Below are positions 1 to 8,227 of a stretch of DNA of 64,000 nt, piece by piece (position 1 is the first letter of the stretch; each line of letters starts with the position of its first letter). A model generated the notes under the pieces. The model was not told where the DNA came from. It did no database searches and worked only from the letters and a program-made list of their open reading frames with translations. Source of the stretch: Hymenobacter properus (GTDB taxonomy: Bacteria > Bacteroidota > Bacteroidia > Cytophagales > Hymenobacteraceae); contig NZ_JADQDP010000001.1 in NCBI RefSeq assembly GCF_015694735.1, positions 1,054,001 to 1,118,000 on the forward strand, in the 5' to 3' direction. Position numbers and translations under genes: made by a program.

Positions 1-2541
1 GTAGAAACGTGCAAATTGCGACGAGCCCCCTTGCTTCAACGGACTTAGTTTTTTCAGAAAGCCGAGCTGCGCCGCCGAAAAATCGCCCTGCCCGAGCAGC
101 ACTTGCGTCCAAAACCAGAAATCCACGGCCCGCGGAGGGCGCCCGGATGTGGCCTCCACTTCGCGTTGCAGGTACTCACGCAGGCGCAGCAGCAGCTTTT
201 GCTTGATGGCCAGCAGCGGCGCATTGTCGAGGTGCGCCAAGCAGCGCGGCCGCCCCGGCAGCAGCGGGCGGGGCGCTGTGTAGAGCATGTAGTGCGTAAG
301 CGCCATCACGGTCTGGGCCGTGCGGGTGGCTAGCTGCCGCTGCTTGGCGCTGGGCGTGGGCCCGTCCGCCGCCGGAAGCAAAATGCTGCCGGCCTGGTCC
401 AGACGCTTGTCCAGGTCGAACAGCACCTGACGGGCCACCCGGTTTTCGCCGACAATGCTGTCGTAGCCCACGTTGTTGCATTTCTGGTACAGCAGCAACT
501 CGCAGTCCAGCGCCAACGTGTCGTTCTCGAGGGCGTCGAGTAGGGTAGAAAAATGATACTCTGTCGAATCGAGCCCGCTAAAGGGTGGCTGGTACGCGAA
601 ATCTTTCAGCCGTTGCGCACTGATGATGAAGTCGGCTTTGTCGCTTATAGACACGTAGGACGACTTTAGAAAAGGCTTCCGGTCGCGCAACACCGTGTAG
701 GCAACGTAATCATCGTTGTGTTTGCGCAGCGTCCAGCCGCCCCAAATCAAAACCAGTAGCAGCAAAGGGGTCAGCACCCAGCCCGCGAGCCGGCCTACGC
801 CGTATTTGGCAATCAGCAACGAAAAACGCAGGCGCTCTTTGCTCCGCTGCAGGTAATGCCTGAGCATTTTGCTTTGGGCCTCGGCTTGGGCCATGCGCTG
901 GTTGCCGTGCCCGGCATCGGCCACGTAGTAAGCCAACCAACTGCTGTTGGGCTTTTTTCGGGCAAACCATTTGGCGAACTGCGAATACGGCCCGATGGGT
1001 AGCAGGTAGCCTTTGTCTTCAGCATGCGCCGCCCAGCTGGCGGCCTGCGTGGTGAGCTGGCCCACCGTGCGCACATCCTCGGCTTCTTCCTGCGCCCAGC
1101 GGGCCAGGCGCTGCCAGTTTCGGATGAGGCTTTCGTGGGTGATATCAAGTACGGTTTCCGGAGGCAGGTCGTCGGTACCGGGGTCGTTCGGGTCGAGAAA
1201 CGGGGAAAGAAACGTATTGCCCGGCTGGCGAAACGGCCGCAACAGCCGGCAAACCACCTGCCATGGCAGGGCCGGGTCGTCAACCAAAGCGGTTATTTCG
1301 GCTCCTGTGAGGCGGTTGCGCACCACCCGTCCGCCGTCCACTTTCGTGAGGCCGCGAAACGTAAGCTCAACCAAACGCTCTGCGGTAACGGCAGGCAGCG
1401 CCGGCGCAAAGTGCTGGTTGAAGGTTTCAGCCGCGGTGGCGTACAACTCATCGGCGTGGGCATCGAGCACGTTGTGCAACGACGGATTGGCCAGCAGCCG
1501 CTGCTCTTGTTCGTAGCTGAGCGTATGGCGCCAGTCAGCAAAACGACGCTGGTCGGCCCAGGGCAATTCCACGGGCGGCAGCCCGCCCACCATGGCGTAA
1601 TGCACCAAATCCATTTCTTCGCGGCCGCACTGGGCCGCCACCCAAATGCGGTACAGCGCGTGCTGCAGCACGGGCAACTGGTCGCGGCCGTCGCGGTTGT
1701 CGTCGACCAAGCGCTGCACCAGGCGTTCGGCAATGCGGTTGCCGCTGAGTTGGGCCGGTTCGCGAATGATTTCGACAAACTCCGCGCGAAGCAAGCGCGG
1801 CACGAAGTATTGGCTTTCACCAATCAGCTCCACCAAGCCCCGGAAGTCGGCGCATTGGCCGATGTAATCCGAACGCATGGTGCAGATGATGTAAATGGGC
1901 AGGTTTTGCTCGCGGGCCAGCCGCGTCGTTTCAAGCAGTAGGTTGATGACGGCCTGCGCCGAGGCAGCGGGCACCTCCCCGTCGTAGTTTTCGGCATTGG
2001 TAAAAAACTCCTCGAATTGGTCGACCACAATCAGCAGGTTGGCCGACTCGTTGCGCTGGCGTCGCCGCTCAGCCTCCGTGGGTTCGGGCTGCTCGGGCAG
2101 CGGAACCAAGGGCACCAGCGAGGAATTCTGGTAAAGCTCGACCAAAGCCGAAAATCCTTGGGCCAGTTCGCTTTCAATGGCTTCGGAGCTAGCTGTCAGC
2201 CGCAAGCTGGCGGCCACGGCGCGGGCCATCTGCCGCAGCGGCTGCCGCTCGGGCCGAAACGTGCAAACCGTCCAGTTGCTGTATTTGGCCCGAAAAAAAC
2301 CCGCCCGGATTTCCGGCAGCAGGCCCGCGTACACCAGCGACGACTTTCCATCTCCGGATGCCCCCGTAATCATCACAAAGTGCTGGTCGGCCAGTAGTTC
2401 GACGCACCGCCCGATGTGGGCTTCGCGGCCCCGGAAATATACGGCTTCTTCTTCTGTGAAGGTGCGCAAGCCGGTGTAGGGGCAAACCGGCGCATCAAGT
2501 TCGTCGAGCCAGTCGGACGAGGGGGGGAAGTCATGCAACAT
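1..2541 (-). CDS. nSTAND-family NTPase with a transmembrane helix, C-terminus beyond window
   Basis: The reading frame is open from an ATG at 2541 to the left edge (847 codons seen, no stop), so the 3' end is missing. The N-terminal FRGRE motif (about residues 36-40) followed by Walker A GASGDGKSS (60-68, Lys66) and Walker B IVVDQFEEFF (171-180) are typical of the novel-STAND (nSTAND1) NTPase group. A winged-helix/arm-like region follows, with the ITHESLIRNW motif common to STAND proteins. One hydrophobic helix lies near residues 581-602 (about nt 735-800), then at least 240 residues I do not recognise; no WD40 or TPR repeats are visible in the part seen. STAND NTPases switch and oligomerise on sensing a ligand. 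The gene begins 12 nt after the stop of the TIR gene, so the two form one transcription unit. A role in phage defence or signalling is inferred. Confidence 0.85.
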   Translation of the reverse strand, partial: MLHDFPPSSDWLDELDAPVCPYTGLRTFTEEEAVYFRGREAHIGRCVELLADQHFVMITGASGDGKSSLVYAGLLPEIRAGFFRAKYSNWTVCTFRPERQPLRQMARAVAASLRLTASSEAIESELAQGFSALVELYQNSSLVPLVPLPEQPEPTEAERRRQRNESANLLIVVDQFEEFFTNAENYDGEVPAASAQAVINLLLETTRLAREQNLPIYIICTMRSDYIGQCADFRGLVELIGESQYFVPRLLRAEFVEIIREPAQLSGNRIAERLVQRLVDDNRDGRDQLPVLQHALYRIWVAAQCGREEMDLVHYAMVGGLPPVELPWADQRRFADWRHTLSYEQEQRLLANPSLHNVLDAHADELYATAAETFNQHFAPALPAVTAERLVELTFRGLTKVDGGRVVRNRLTGAEITALVDDPALPWQVVCRLLRPFRQPGNTFLSPFLDPNDPGTDDLPPETVLDITHESLIRNWQRLARWAQEEAEDVRTVGQLTTQAASWAAHAEDKGYLLPIGPYSQFAKWFARKKPNSSWLAYYVADAGHGNQRMAQAEAQSKMLRHYLQRSKERLRFSLLIAKYGVGRLAGWVLTPLLLLVLIWGGWTLRKHNDDYVAYTVLRDRKPFLKSSYVSISDKADFIISAQRLKDFAYQPPFSGLDSTEYHFSTLLDALENDTLALDCELLLYQKCNNVGYDSIVGENRVARQVLFDLDKRLDQAGSILLPAADGPTPSAKQRQLATRTAQTVMALTHYMLYTAPRPLLPGRPRCLAHLDNAPLLAIKQKLLLRLREYLQREVEATSGRPPRAVDFWFWTQVLLGQGDFSAAQLGFLKKLSPLKQGGSSQFARFY

Positions 2542-2553
2542 CAGCGCAGCGAC

Positions 2554-4092
2554 TTAGCGGTTGAGGTTGGCGAAGATGCGGCGTACTTCCGCCGGAATTT
2601 GTCCGTGCGCCATCACCGACGAAATCACGCGCGGCGCTTTAAACACCCGCATTTTATTGATGATGGGGTCGTCTTCGCCGAGCAGCAAAATAGGCGTGCT
2701 GGACGCCGCTCCCCCCACCAAACGCCACACCTGCTTCACAAAAGGCAGCGCCCAGTCGGCGCTGTATTTGAAGTACACCACGGCCAATCGGCTGCGCGGA
2801 ATGGCCGCTACGGCCAACGATTTGTAAGCGTCCTCGCTGTCTGGCTCAATCGTGAGCAGTTCGCACGGCATGTGTTCGCTCAACTGGTCGGTGATGATGT
2901 TTGCTTCCTCAACGTCCTGCTGGTTGTACACAAAAAATATATCGGTGTCTTTATCGACCAGCGACGTTTCCTTGGCCGTCGGCACCAGCAAACTCCGTAG
3001 GTCTTCTACGAAACGCATAGCGGTATCGACGGTGGAATACGTGCGTCGTTCGGTGAGTTCGTTCAGGATTTCGTTGATGAACTGCTGCTGGTTCAGGCGT
3101 ACGGGCACCCCTTCGGTGGGGCAATACCAGGTAAATTGCCGAAAAGCCGCGTCCTGCGCCAAGCGCTCCTTGGCGAGCGAGTAAGCATATTGCGGAAACG
3201 ACAGGTCGTCGTTTTCGGCGAAGCGCTGGCCAAACTCGCTGCCCAGCAGGTGCACCGCGCAGGTGCTGGCGGCCAAAGCAGCTTGCGTTTGCTGCTGAAA
3301 CACGGCTTCGTCGGACGGGCAGTCATTGGCCGGTTGCACTTCAAAGCCGGCCTTGCGGCACACCAGCGCCAGTTCTTCGCGCCGGGCAACGAGGCCCGGA
3401 GACACCCAGGGTAAAAAAATCGTTGGCTTTTGAGCCGAAACCGGCTGGCCGGGCGCGGCACTGGGCATTGAAGCCCTGGCGCCAGCTTTCATCTTGATTG
3501 CCAGCACCAGCTCCTTCACGGCGTTCGCCACCTTGTTAATCTGATTTCGGTACAGCAACTGGCCCGGGTTACCGCTCCAGGTCTGGTCGTCGTTGTACAA
3601 CAAAGGCCGGTTGATGCCAAGGCCTTGGTACACAAAATCAATGCTGCGCAAATGCCCCCCAAGCTCGTTTTCTAACAGTTTCAGGTCTGTACTGTCAATT
3701 TCGTTGATGCGAACGGGCAAAATGCGGCTGGCTGTGTTGCCGCCCGGCAGGCGCAAATTGAGGCCCAACCCGTCTCTCTGGGCTTGTTGCTTAAAGGGCA
3801 AAAATTCGCTTTTCCAGGAATAACAGTCCGTGGCGCAGTAAGTCTGCGAAATCAGCGGAATGAAAATCAACGACTTGAGCCTATTGACTAGGCTTTGGTC
3901 CACGTCGTGCGAATCGCCCAGCCCACGATGAGCATCAAGGTCAAAGTACACATTGAGTGGCTCTTTGAGCGTTGCCCTGAGTTCATTTTGCAGGCGTTGC
4001 ACGAAGTCCGTCACCCAGCCCTCTTTTAGGTTGTCGTTGTGCCGGTAGCTGATAAAAATGTCGTGCTCGTATTCAGGTAATAGTGCGCCCAT
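2554..4092 (-). CDS. Three-part TIR-like domain protein, partner of nSTAND NTPase
   Basis: This 512-residue protein has no signal peptide or membrane segment. Residues 8-200 form a clear TIR domain: HDIFISYRHND starts strand A, SLIFIPLISQTY follows, and SWKSEF places a Glu at 96 where TIR NADases carry their catalytic Glu. Residues 221-345 look like a second TIR/DUF4062-like alpha/beta domain (PTIFLPWVSPGLVARREEL, VHLLGSEFG). Residues 383-505 look like a third (DIFFVYNQQDVEEANIITDQL cut to DIFFVYNQQDVEEA is the telling start; LAVVYFKYSADW later). Only the first keeps an obvious acidic active site, so the other two may be binding or assembly folds. TIR domains cleave NAD+ or act as adaptors. 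The gene precedes the nSTAND gene by 12 nt. A split TIR/NTPase immune module is inferred. Confidence 0.85.
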   Translation of the reverse strand: MGALLPEYEHDIFISYRHNDNLKEGWVTDFVQRLQNELRATLKEPLNVYFDLDAHRGLGDSHDVDQSLVNRLKSLIFIPLISQTYCATDCYSWKSEFLPFKQQAQRDGLGLNLRLPGGNTASRILPVRINEIDSTDLKLLENELGGHLRSIDFVYQGLGINRPLLYNDDQTWSGNPGQLLYRNQINKVANAVKELVLAIKMKAGARASMPSAAPGQPVSAQKPTIFLPWVSPGLVARREELALVCRKAGFEVQPANDCPSDEAVFQQQTQAALAASTCAVHLLGSEFGQRFAENDDLSFPQYAYSLAKERLAQDAAFRQFTWYCPTEGVPVRLNQQQFINEILNELTERRTYSTVDTAMRFVEDLRSLLVPTAKETSLVDKDTDIFFVYNQQDVEEANIITDQLSEHMPCELLTIEPDSEDAYKSLAVAAIPRSRLAVVYFKYSADWALPFVKQVWRLVGGAASSTPILLLGEDDPIINKMRVFKAPRVISSVMAHGQIPAEVRRIFANLNR

Positions 4093-4139
4093 ATAAAAAA
4101 GCGAGAGCCCAAAACGTGTAGAGTAATCAAATGGGTATC

Positions 4140-4147
4140 CAAAAGTA
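4140..4147 (-). promoter_or_regulatory. -7 element for the TIR-nSTAND unit
   Basis: On the minus strand this reads TACTTTTG, a perfect match to the Bacteroidota TAnnTTTG element, about 48 nt upstream of the TIR gene ATG. I do not see a clear -33 TTTG. The surrounding 4093-4250 stretch is AT-rich compared with its neighbours, and the rest of the gap to 4382 holds only a loose TACCTTTTG (4297-4305) that could serve the plus-strand thioredoxin gene. Confidence 0.6.
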
Positions 4148-4382
4148 ATAATTATGTAGTAACCCTGTTATTCTAGGATTAAAGGAATTCAAGTTTACCT
4201 AATACTAATACAACAGCGTTGAATACTATTCTCTTAGGGAACAGCGTTCGGTTGAGGCATGCGTTGAGAAAAATAGCGTGGAAAACACGACAAACATACC
4301 TTTTGCCCTCGAAACCACCGTACCGCGGCTCGCCAAGTGCTCACCGTTTTGCGCATAAGGCCATTCTAATCTTCTGCTTGCC

Positions 4383-5477
4383 ATGCCGACACTTTCTCGC
4401 CTAGTCCTAGGCCTGGTCCTGCTGGGCATCAGCGGGCCGCTACGGGCCCTGGGCCAAAACGCTCCTGCTACGTCAGCCAGCGGCCACCCCATCATTGCCT
4501 TGCAGGGCCAGGTACAGCACGTTCAGAGTCGCGAATTCGAGCTGATTGACCATTACGGAAATCAGATTTTGAAGACGACGATTCCGTCCAACGGGCGGTT
4601 TAGCTTTCGGGCGCGGTGGGGCGCAGCGCAGCCTGCTACGCTGCGCATCGGGCGGCAGACCACCGGGCTTTGGCTCACTCCGGGCGACAACCTGACTATT
4701 ACCCTCGATGCCCGCCATTTCAACGAAACCTTACGCTACGCAGGACGTGGCAGCCGCGCCAATAATTTCCGGGCCGCTGACCTGCTGGCTTCCCACCGCA
4801 TCTACAACGCGTACCGCCAGACCCTTGCCGGCACCGAAAAACAGTTCGGTGCCTGGCTGGCACAAGCCCGGCAGCAAGCCGCTGTTCGCTGCCAGCGGGC
4901 TTTTCCGCACCCCACGGCCAGCGAAACAGCCTTTCTTAGCTACCAGCGCGACGACATGGACTTTTTGCGCTATAAATTCTATGAGCGCAGTTGGAACAGC
5001 GACCGGCTGACCCGACCCGGCCTGCCGGCCCCCGCCATTCATGCTCGCGACTGGCACGGCCAACCGTTTTCACTAGCCAGCCTGCGCGGCAAATGGGTGT
5101 ACGTTGATTTTTGGGCCAGTTGGTGCGGCTTCTGCCGGGGCGAGTCGGCCCGGGCCCGAACCCTGCGCGCCGCCTTGGCCGACCGCGCCGATGACGTGGT
5201 GTTTCTAAACGTGAGCATCGACGACAGTTGGGACAAGTGGCTGTGCGCCGTGGAAGCCGACAGCTTAGCGGGTTTGCACGTGCTATCGCCCGACTCGGGC
5301 CGCGCAAACGTCGCCGCCACCTACCTGCTTGCCAGCCTGCCGCGCTATTTGCTCATTGGCCCCGATGGTTATATCATTGATGGCAACGCGCCCCGCCCTA
5401 GTAGCGGCGCAGTAGAAAGGTTGATACGGCAGTCGTTAGCCAAACCCACCGCCACAGCCCCCCCCCCAGCCAAATAA
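4383..5477 (+). CDS. Exported TlpA-like thioredoxin-fold protein
   Basis: The 364-residue protein starts with a signal peptide (residues 1-24, hydrophobic LVLGLVLLGISG). Residues 35-115 resemble the DUF4369-like beta domain found before the redox domain in Bacteroidota TlpA proteins. The thioredoxin domain begins near 212 (GLPAPAIHARDWHGQPFSL) and has the active site WASWCGFC (Cys248, Cys251). The usual dipeptide is GP; Gly-Phe here may shift the redox potential. It probably acts in the periplasm on disulfides, such as those of cytochrome c maturation substrates. It stands alone, divergent from the TIR gene. A short Pro-rich tail ends the protein. Confidence 0.8.
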   Translation: MPTLSRLVLGLVLLGISGPLRALGQNAPATSASGHPIIALQGQVQHVQSREFELIDHYGNQILKTTIPSNGRFSFRARWGAAQPATLRIGRQTTGLWLTPGDNLTITLDARHFNETLRYAGRGSRANNFRAADLLASHRIYNAYRQTLAGTEKQFGAWLAQARQQAAVRCQRAFPHPTASETAFLSYQRDDMDFLRYKFYERSWNSDRLTRPGLPAPAIHARDWHGQPFSLASLRGKWVYVDFWASWCGFCRGESARARTLRAALADRADDVVFLNVSIDDSWDKWLCAVEADSLAGLHVLSPDSGRANVAATYLLASLPRYLLIGPDGYIIDGNAPRPSSGAVERLIRQSLAKPTATAPPPAK

Positions 5478-6000
5478 CAAAACCGATTCCCGGCCAAACG
5501 ACGCGGGGCTTCACTATCTGGATATGGGTTAAGCATCGTTCCCAGATTCTGGAATCTATGCCCTGCGGTCAAGGCTCTAAATCTGGCGAAACCAATGCTA
5601 TCCAGGCTGAGCCATCTGGAACTGCCACAAAACCGATTAAGGGTTTGGACTGGTTTATGGCCGCCAAACGGAGCACACCGCCCAACCTTTACAAGTCATG
5701 CCGAGCGCAGAACAGCCTTAAACTGCCCAAAAGCACTGGCCGCAGCGTGCTGAAAGCGCGTTGCTACACGAATTTGTCAATATTTTCTGTGCTTGGCTAA
5801 CACCAGGACCGGAAGCACGGGCGGGCCTCCTGTTCCGACTGAATCTCCACAGGAAGAGGCAAGGATGGCAACGCTCCGGCATCCGTTTGAAGTGACAGCG
5901 GAGGCGGCGACCGTTGAATAGAGCAGGAATAATCAGCAATTAGCGGTCAATTGGAAAAACTGCCTTTTCCAGTTCTGCTCTCCTGTCGCATGGAAAACGA
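5478..6000 (+). other. Gap without a supported gene
   Basis: About 520 nt between the thioredoxin stop and the tRNA terminator. A short open frame (5558-5800) has no recognisable motif and an unconvincing composition. I see no repeat family member and no clear promoter here. Confidence 0.5.
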
Positions 6001-6034
6001 AAAAGCCCCATTTCCAGCTGGAAATGGGGCTTTT
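6001..6034 (-). terminator. Terminator after tRNA-Arg
   Basis: A perfect 34-nt palindrome (AAAAGCCCCATTTCCAGC and its complement) with T-runs on both strands lies 2 nt from the 3' end of tRNA-Arg. It is a strong intrinsic terminator for the minus-strand tRNA and would work in either direction. Confidence 0.85.
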
Positions 6035-6036
6035 GT

Positions 6037-6107
6037 GGCCACGTTAGGAATCGAACCTAAATCAAGAGCTTCGGAAACTCTCATACTATCCGTTGTACGA
6101 CGTGGCC
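6037..6107 (-). tRNA. tRNA-Arg (anticodon CCG)
   Basis: Folded by hand from the minus strand: acceptor GGCCACG pairs with CGTGGCC; D stem GTAC/GTAT; anticodon stem AGAGT/GCTCT with loop TTCCGAA, giving anticodon CCG (reads CGG, Arg); variable TGAT; T stem TTAGG/CCTAA with loop TTCGATT. Length is 71 nt, and the 3' CCA is not encoded. It stands alone, with its own promoter and terminator. Confidence 0.93.
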
Positions 6108-6125
6108 GGTTCCTGGATAGGACTG

Positions 6126-6157
6126 CAAAAGTAGCCGCAAAAACGAAGGCTACCAAA
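6126..6157 (-). promoter_or_regulatory. Promoter of tRNA-Arg
   Basis: On the minus strand TTTG (6154-6157) is followed after 20 nt by TACTTTTG (6126-6133), an exact match to the Bacteroidota sigma-A consensus TTTG-N19/21-TAnnTTTG. Transcription would begin about 15 nt before the tRNA. This is the clearest promoter in the window and calibrates the others. Confidence 0.85.
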
Positions 6158-6272
6158 TCCAGCAGCAAATTCCTCGCCCCAGCGCCATGCTTTGCCATAA
6201 CCTCAGCGCCGCAAATGCAGTTAAGCCTAAGCGCATCACGCACTCATTTGCTTTCACCTTCCAACCCACACC

Positions 6273-6740
6273 ATGAAAAAGAACCTGTACACGGCCGACG
6301 CCTCGGCCGTTGGTGGCCGTAGCGGCCACGTCCGCTCGTCTACCGGCATCATCGACCTCGACATGTCGGTGCCCGAGGGCCTCGGCGGCAAGAAAAACGC
6401 CACCAACCCCGAAGAGCTGTTTGCCGCCGGCTACGCTTCGTGCTTCCAGCAGGCCCTGCTCGTCATCGCCCAGCGCGCCGGCGACAAGCTCGCCCCGGAC
6501 ACCACCGTGCAATGCTCGGTCACGCTGTTCCAGGAAGGCGAAGGCTACGGCCTGAGCGCCGTGCTCGACGTAGACCTGAAGGCCTTCGACCGCGACAAAA
6601 CCATTGATATGGTACGCCAGGCCCACAAAATCTGCCCCTACTCCGTAGGCACCCGCGGCAACATGGAAGTGGAGCTCAAAGTGCAGGGCGAAGCCATTCC
6701 CGTGCAAGCTGAAGAAAATGCCGGCGTGGCCGGAAAATAG
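6273..6740 (+). CDS. ohr: Organic hydroperoxide resistance protein, OsmC/Ohr family
   Basis: This 155-residue cytoplasmic protein reduces organic hydroperoxides to alcohols with a Cys pair. It shows the Ohr signature: TNPEELFAAGYASCF with the peroxidatic Cys57, and KICPYS with the resolving Cys121. The N-terminus YTADASAVGGRSGHVRSS matches Ohr rather than OsmC. Family members are usually about 140 residues; the excess is a short C-terminal tail. It is monocistronic, followed by a strong terminator at 6788-6823. No OhrR-type repressor gene is next to it. Confidence 0.92.
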   Translation: MKKNLYTADASAVGGRSGHVRSSTGIIDLDMSVPEGLGGKKNATNPEELFAAGYASCFQQALLVIAQRAGDKLAPDTTVQCSVTLFQEGEGYGLSAVLDVDLKAFDRDKTIDMVRQAHKICPYSVGTRGNMEVELKVQGEAIPVQAEENAGVAGK

Positions 6741-6787
6741 TTGTCAGTTGCTCGTTGTCAGTTGTTAGCTCTGACGACAATTTGAAT

Positions 6788-6823
6788 AAAAAGGCCCGTC
6801 TGAATTACCAGACGGGCCTTTTT
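6788..6823. terminator. Bidirectional terminator between ohr and sucC
   Basis: A 15-bp perfect stem (AAAAAGGCCCGTCTG) closes a 6-nt loop and has T-runs on both sides. It lies between the convergent ohr and sucC genes and can end both transcripts. Confidence 0.85.
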
Positions 6824-6855
6824 ATTGCTAACAACTAGCAACGGATAACCAGCAA

Positions 6856-8052
6856 CTAAGCGTTAGCCAACACTTCTTTCACGCGGGCGGCGGCGTCTTT
6901 CAGCAGCACGGCCGACGATACTTTCAGGCCGCTTTCGTCGATGATGCGGGCGCCTTCTTCGGCGTTGGTGCCTTGCAGGCGCACGATGATGGGCACGCGG
7001 ATGTCGCCGATGGCTTTGTAGGCTTCCACCACGCCGTTGGCCACCCGGTCGCAACGCACGATGCCGCCGAAGATGTTAATCAGGATGGCCTTCACATTCG
7101 GGTCCTTCAGGATGATGCGGAAGCCGGCTTCCACGGTCTGGGCGTTGGCTCCGCCGCCTACGTCGAGGAAGTTGGCAGGCTCACCGCCCGAAAGCTTGAT
7201 GATGTCCATGGTGGCCATGGCCAGGCCGGCGCCGTTCACCATGCAGCCCACGTTGCCGTCGAGCTTCACGTAGTTCAGGTTGTTGTTCGAAGCCTCCACT
7301 TCCAGGGGGTCTTCCTCGTTGAGGTCGCGCAGGGCTACGAAATCCTTGTGGCGGTAGAGGGCGTTTTCGTCCAGCGTCACCTTGGCGTCCACGGCCAGGA
7401 TTTTGTTGTCCGACGTTTTCAGCACGGGGTTGATTTCGAACATGCTGGAGTCGGTTTCGTCGTAGGCCTTGTAGAGGGCCGTCACGAACTTCACCATCTC
7501 CTTCTGTGCCTCGCCTTCGAGGCCGAGGTTGAAGGCAATTTTGCGGGCCTGGAAGCCCTGCAGGCCCACGGCGGGGTCAATCAGCTCTTTCAGGATTTTG
7601 TCGGGATGGGCTTCGGCCACCTCTTCGATGTCCATGCCACCCTCGGTGGTGTAGATGATGACGTTCTTGCCGCTGCTGCGGTCCAGCAGCACGCTCATGT
7701 AGAATTCCTTGGTTTCCGAGGGGCCGGGGTAGTACACGTCCTGGGCCACGAGCACCTTGTGCACCTTGCGGCCTTCGGCGCCGGTCTGCTTGGTCACGAG
7801 CTGCATGCCGATGATGCTCTCGGCAATGTCCTTCACCTTGTCGATGCCTTTGGCGAGCTTCACCCCGCCCCCTTTGCCCCGGCCGCCGGCGTGGATTTGC
7901 GCCTTGATGACGTACCAGCTGGTGCCAGTTTCGGCGGTCAGTTTCTCAGCGGCGGCTACGGCCTCGTCGGGGGTGTCGGCGGTGATGCCTTCTTGCACGC
8001 GAACGCCGTACTTTTTCAGGATTTCCTTACCCTGGTATTCGTGAATGTTCAT
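6856..8052 (-). CDS. sucC: Succinyl-CoA synthetase (ADP-forming) beta subunit
   Basis: The 398-residue beta subunit of the TCA-cycle enzyme that makes ATP and succinate from succinyl-Co[17 protein letters not shown] opens the ATP-grasp domain; [14 protein letters not shown] binds nucleotide; EINPV and FLDVGGGA precede the CoA-ligase-like C-terminal domain with [10 protein letters not shown]. Length matches the family (about 390-400). The frame stays open well upstream, to 8448, but only MNIHEYQ at 8052 fits the family. sucD is not adjacent, which is common in Bacteroidota. A -7 box TACTTTCG lies about 50 nt upstream of the start. Confidence 0.96.
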   Translation of the reverse strand: MNIHEYQGKEILKKYGVRVQEGITADTPDEAVAAAEKLTAETGTSWYVIKAQIHAGGRGKGGGVKLAKGIDKVKDIAESIIGMQLVTKQTGAEGRKVHKVLVAQDVYYPGPSETKEFYMSVLLDRSSGKNVIIYTTEGGMDIEEVAEAHPDKILKELIDPAVGLQGFQARKIAFNLGLEGEAQKEMVKFVTALYKAYDETDSSMFEINPVLKTSDNKILAVDAKVTLDENALYRHKDFVALRDLNEEDPLEVEASNNNLNYVKLDGNVGCMVNGAGLAMATMDIIKLSGGEPANFLDVGGGANAQTVEAGFRIILKDPNVKAILINIFGGIVRCDRVANGVVEAYKAIGDIRVPIIVRLQGTNAEEGARIIDESGLKVSSAVLLKDAAARVKEVLANA

Positions 8053-8102
8053 AAAAACAGTAAAGGGGTGGGTTGTGCCTTGCAGCCCTGCGGTTGCAAA
8101 CG

Positions 8103-8110
8103 CGAAAGTA
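8103..8110 (-). promoter_or_regulatory. -7 element of sucC
   Basis: Minus-strand TACTTTCG, one base from TAnnTTTG, with a TTG 22 nt upstream (8133-8135). It gives a leader of about 45 nt before the sucC ATG. Confidence 0.55.
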
Positions 8111-8145
8111 CGGCGCCCGGCTGTGATTGCCGCAACCCCACGGCA

Positions 8146-8227
8146 AGCATTGTAGCGTGGGCTCTGCGAGTCCGCGTATTCACCGACGTGAGAATGCGCG
8201 GACTCGCAGAGCCCACGCCACAATGCT
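8146..8227. repeat. Family A inverted repeat (copy A1)
   Basis: Two 31-nt arms (8146-8176 and 8197-8227) are complementary with one mismatch around a 20-nt loop. The core GTGGGCTCTGCGAGTCCGCG is shared in part with copies at 20080, 48157 and 61180. The right arm contains the stop codon of the glycosidase gene (8226-8228). It could end transcripts or fold mRNA 3' ends, but has no T-tract. Confidence 0.85.

Noticed and set aside
1024..1941. Long plus-strand frame opposite the nSTAND gene
   Set aside because: Composition is His/Gln/Arg-rich without domain motifs, and it lies opposite a frame with clear Walker A and B. It is a high-GC shadow.
5558..5800. 80-codon frame after the thioredoxin gene
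   Set aside because: No motif, no promoter-like box and composition like non-coding DNA.
6001..6107. Phage or island attachment site at tRNA-Arg
   Set aside because: The tRNA is followed at once by its terminator, and no integrase or direct repeat of the tRNA 3' end is nearby.
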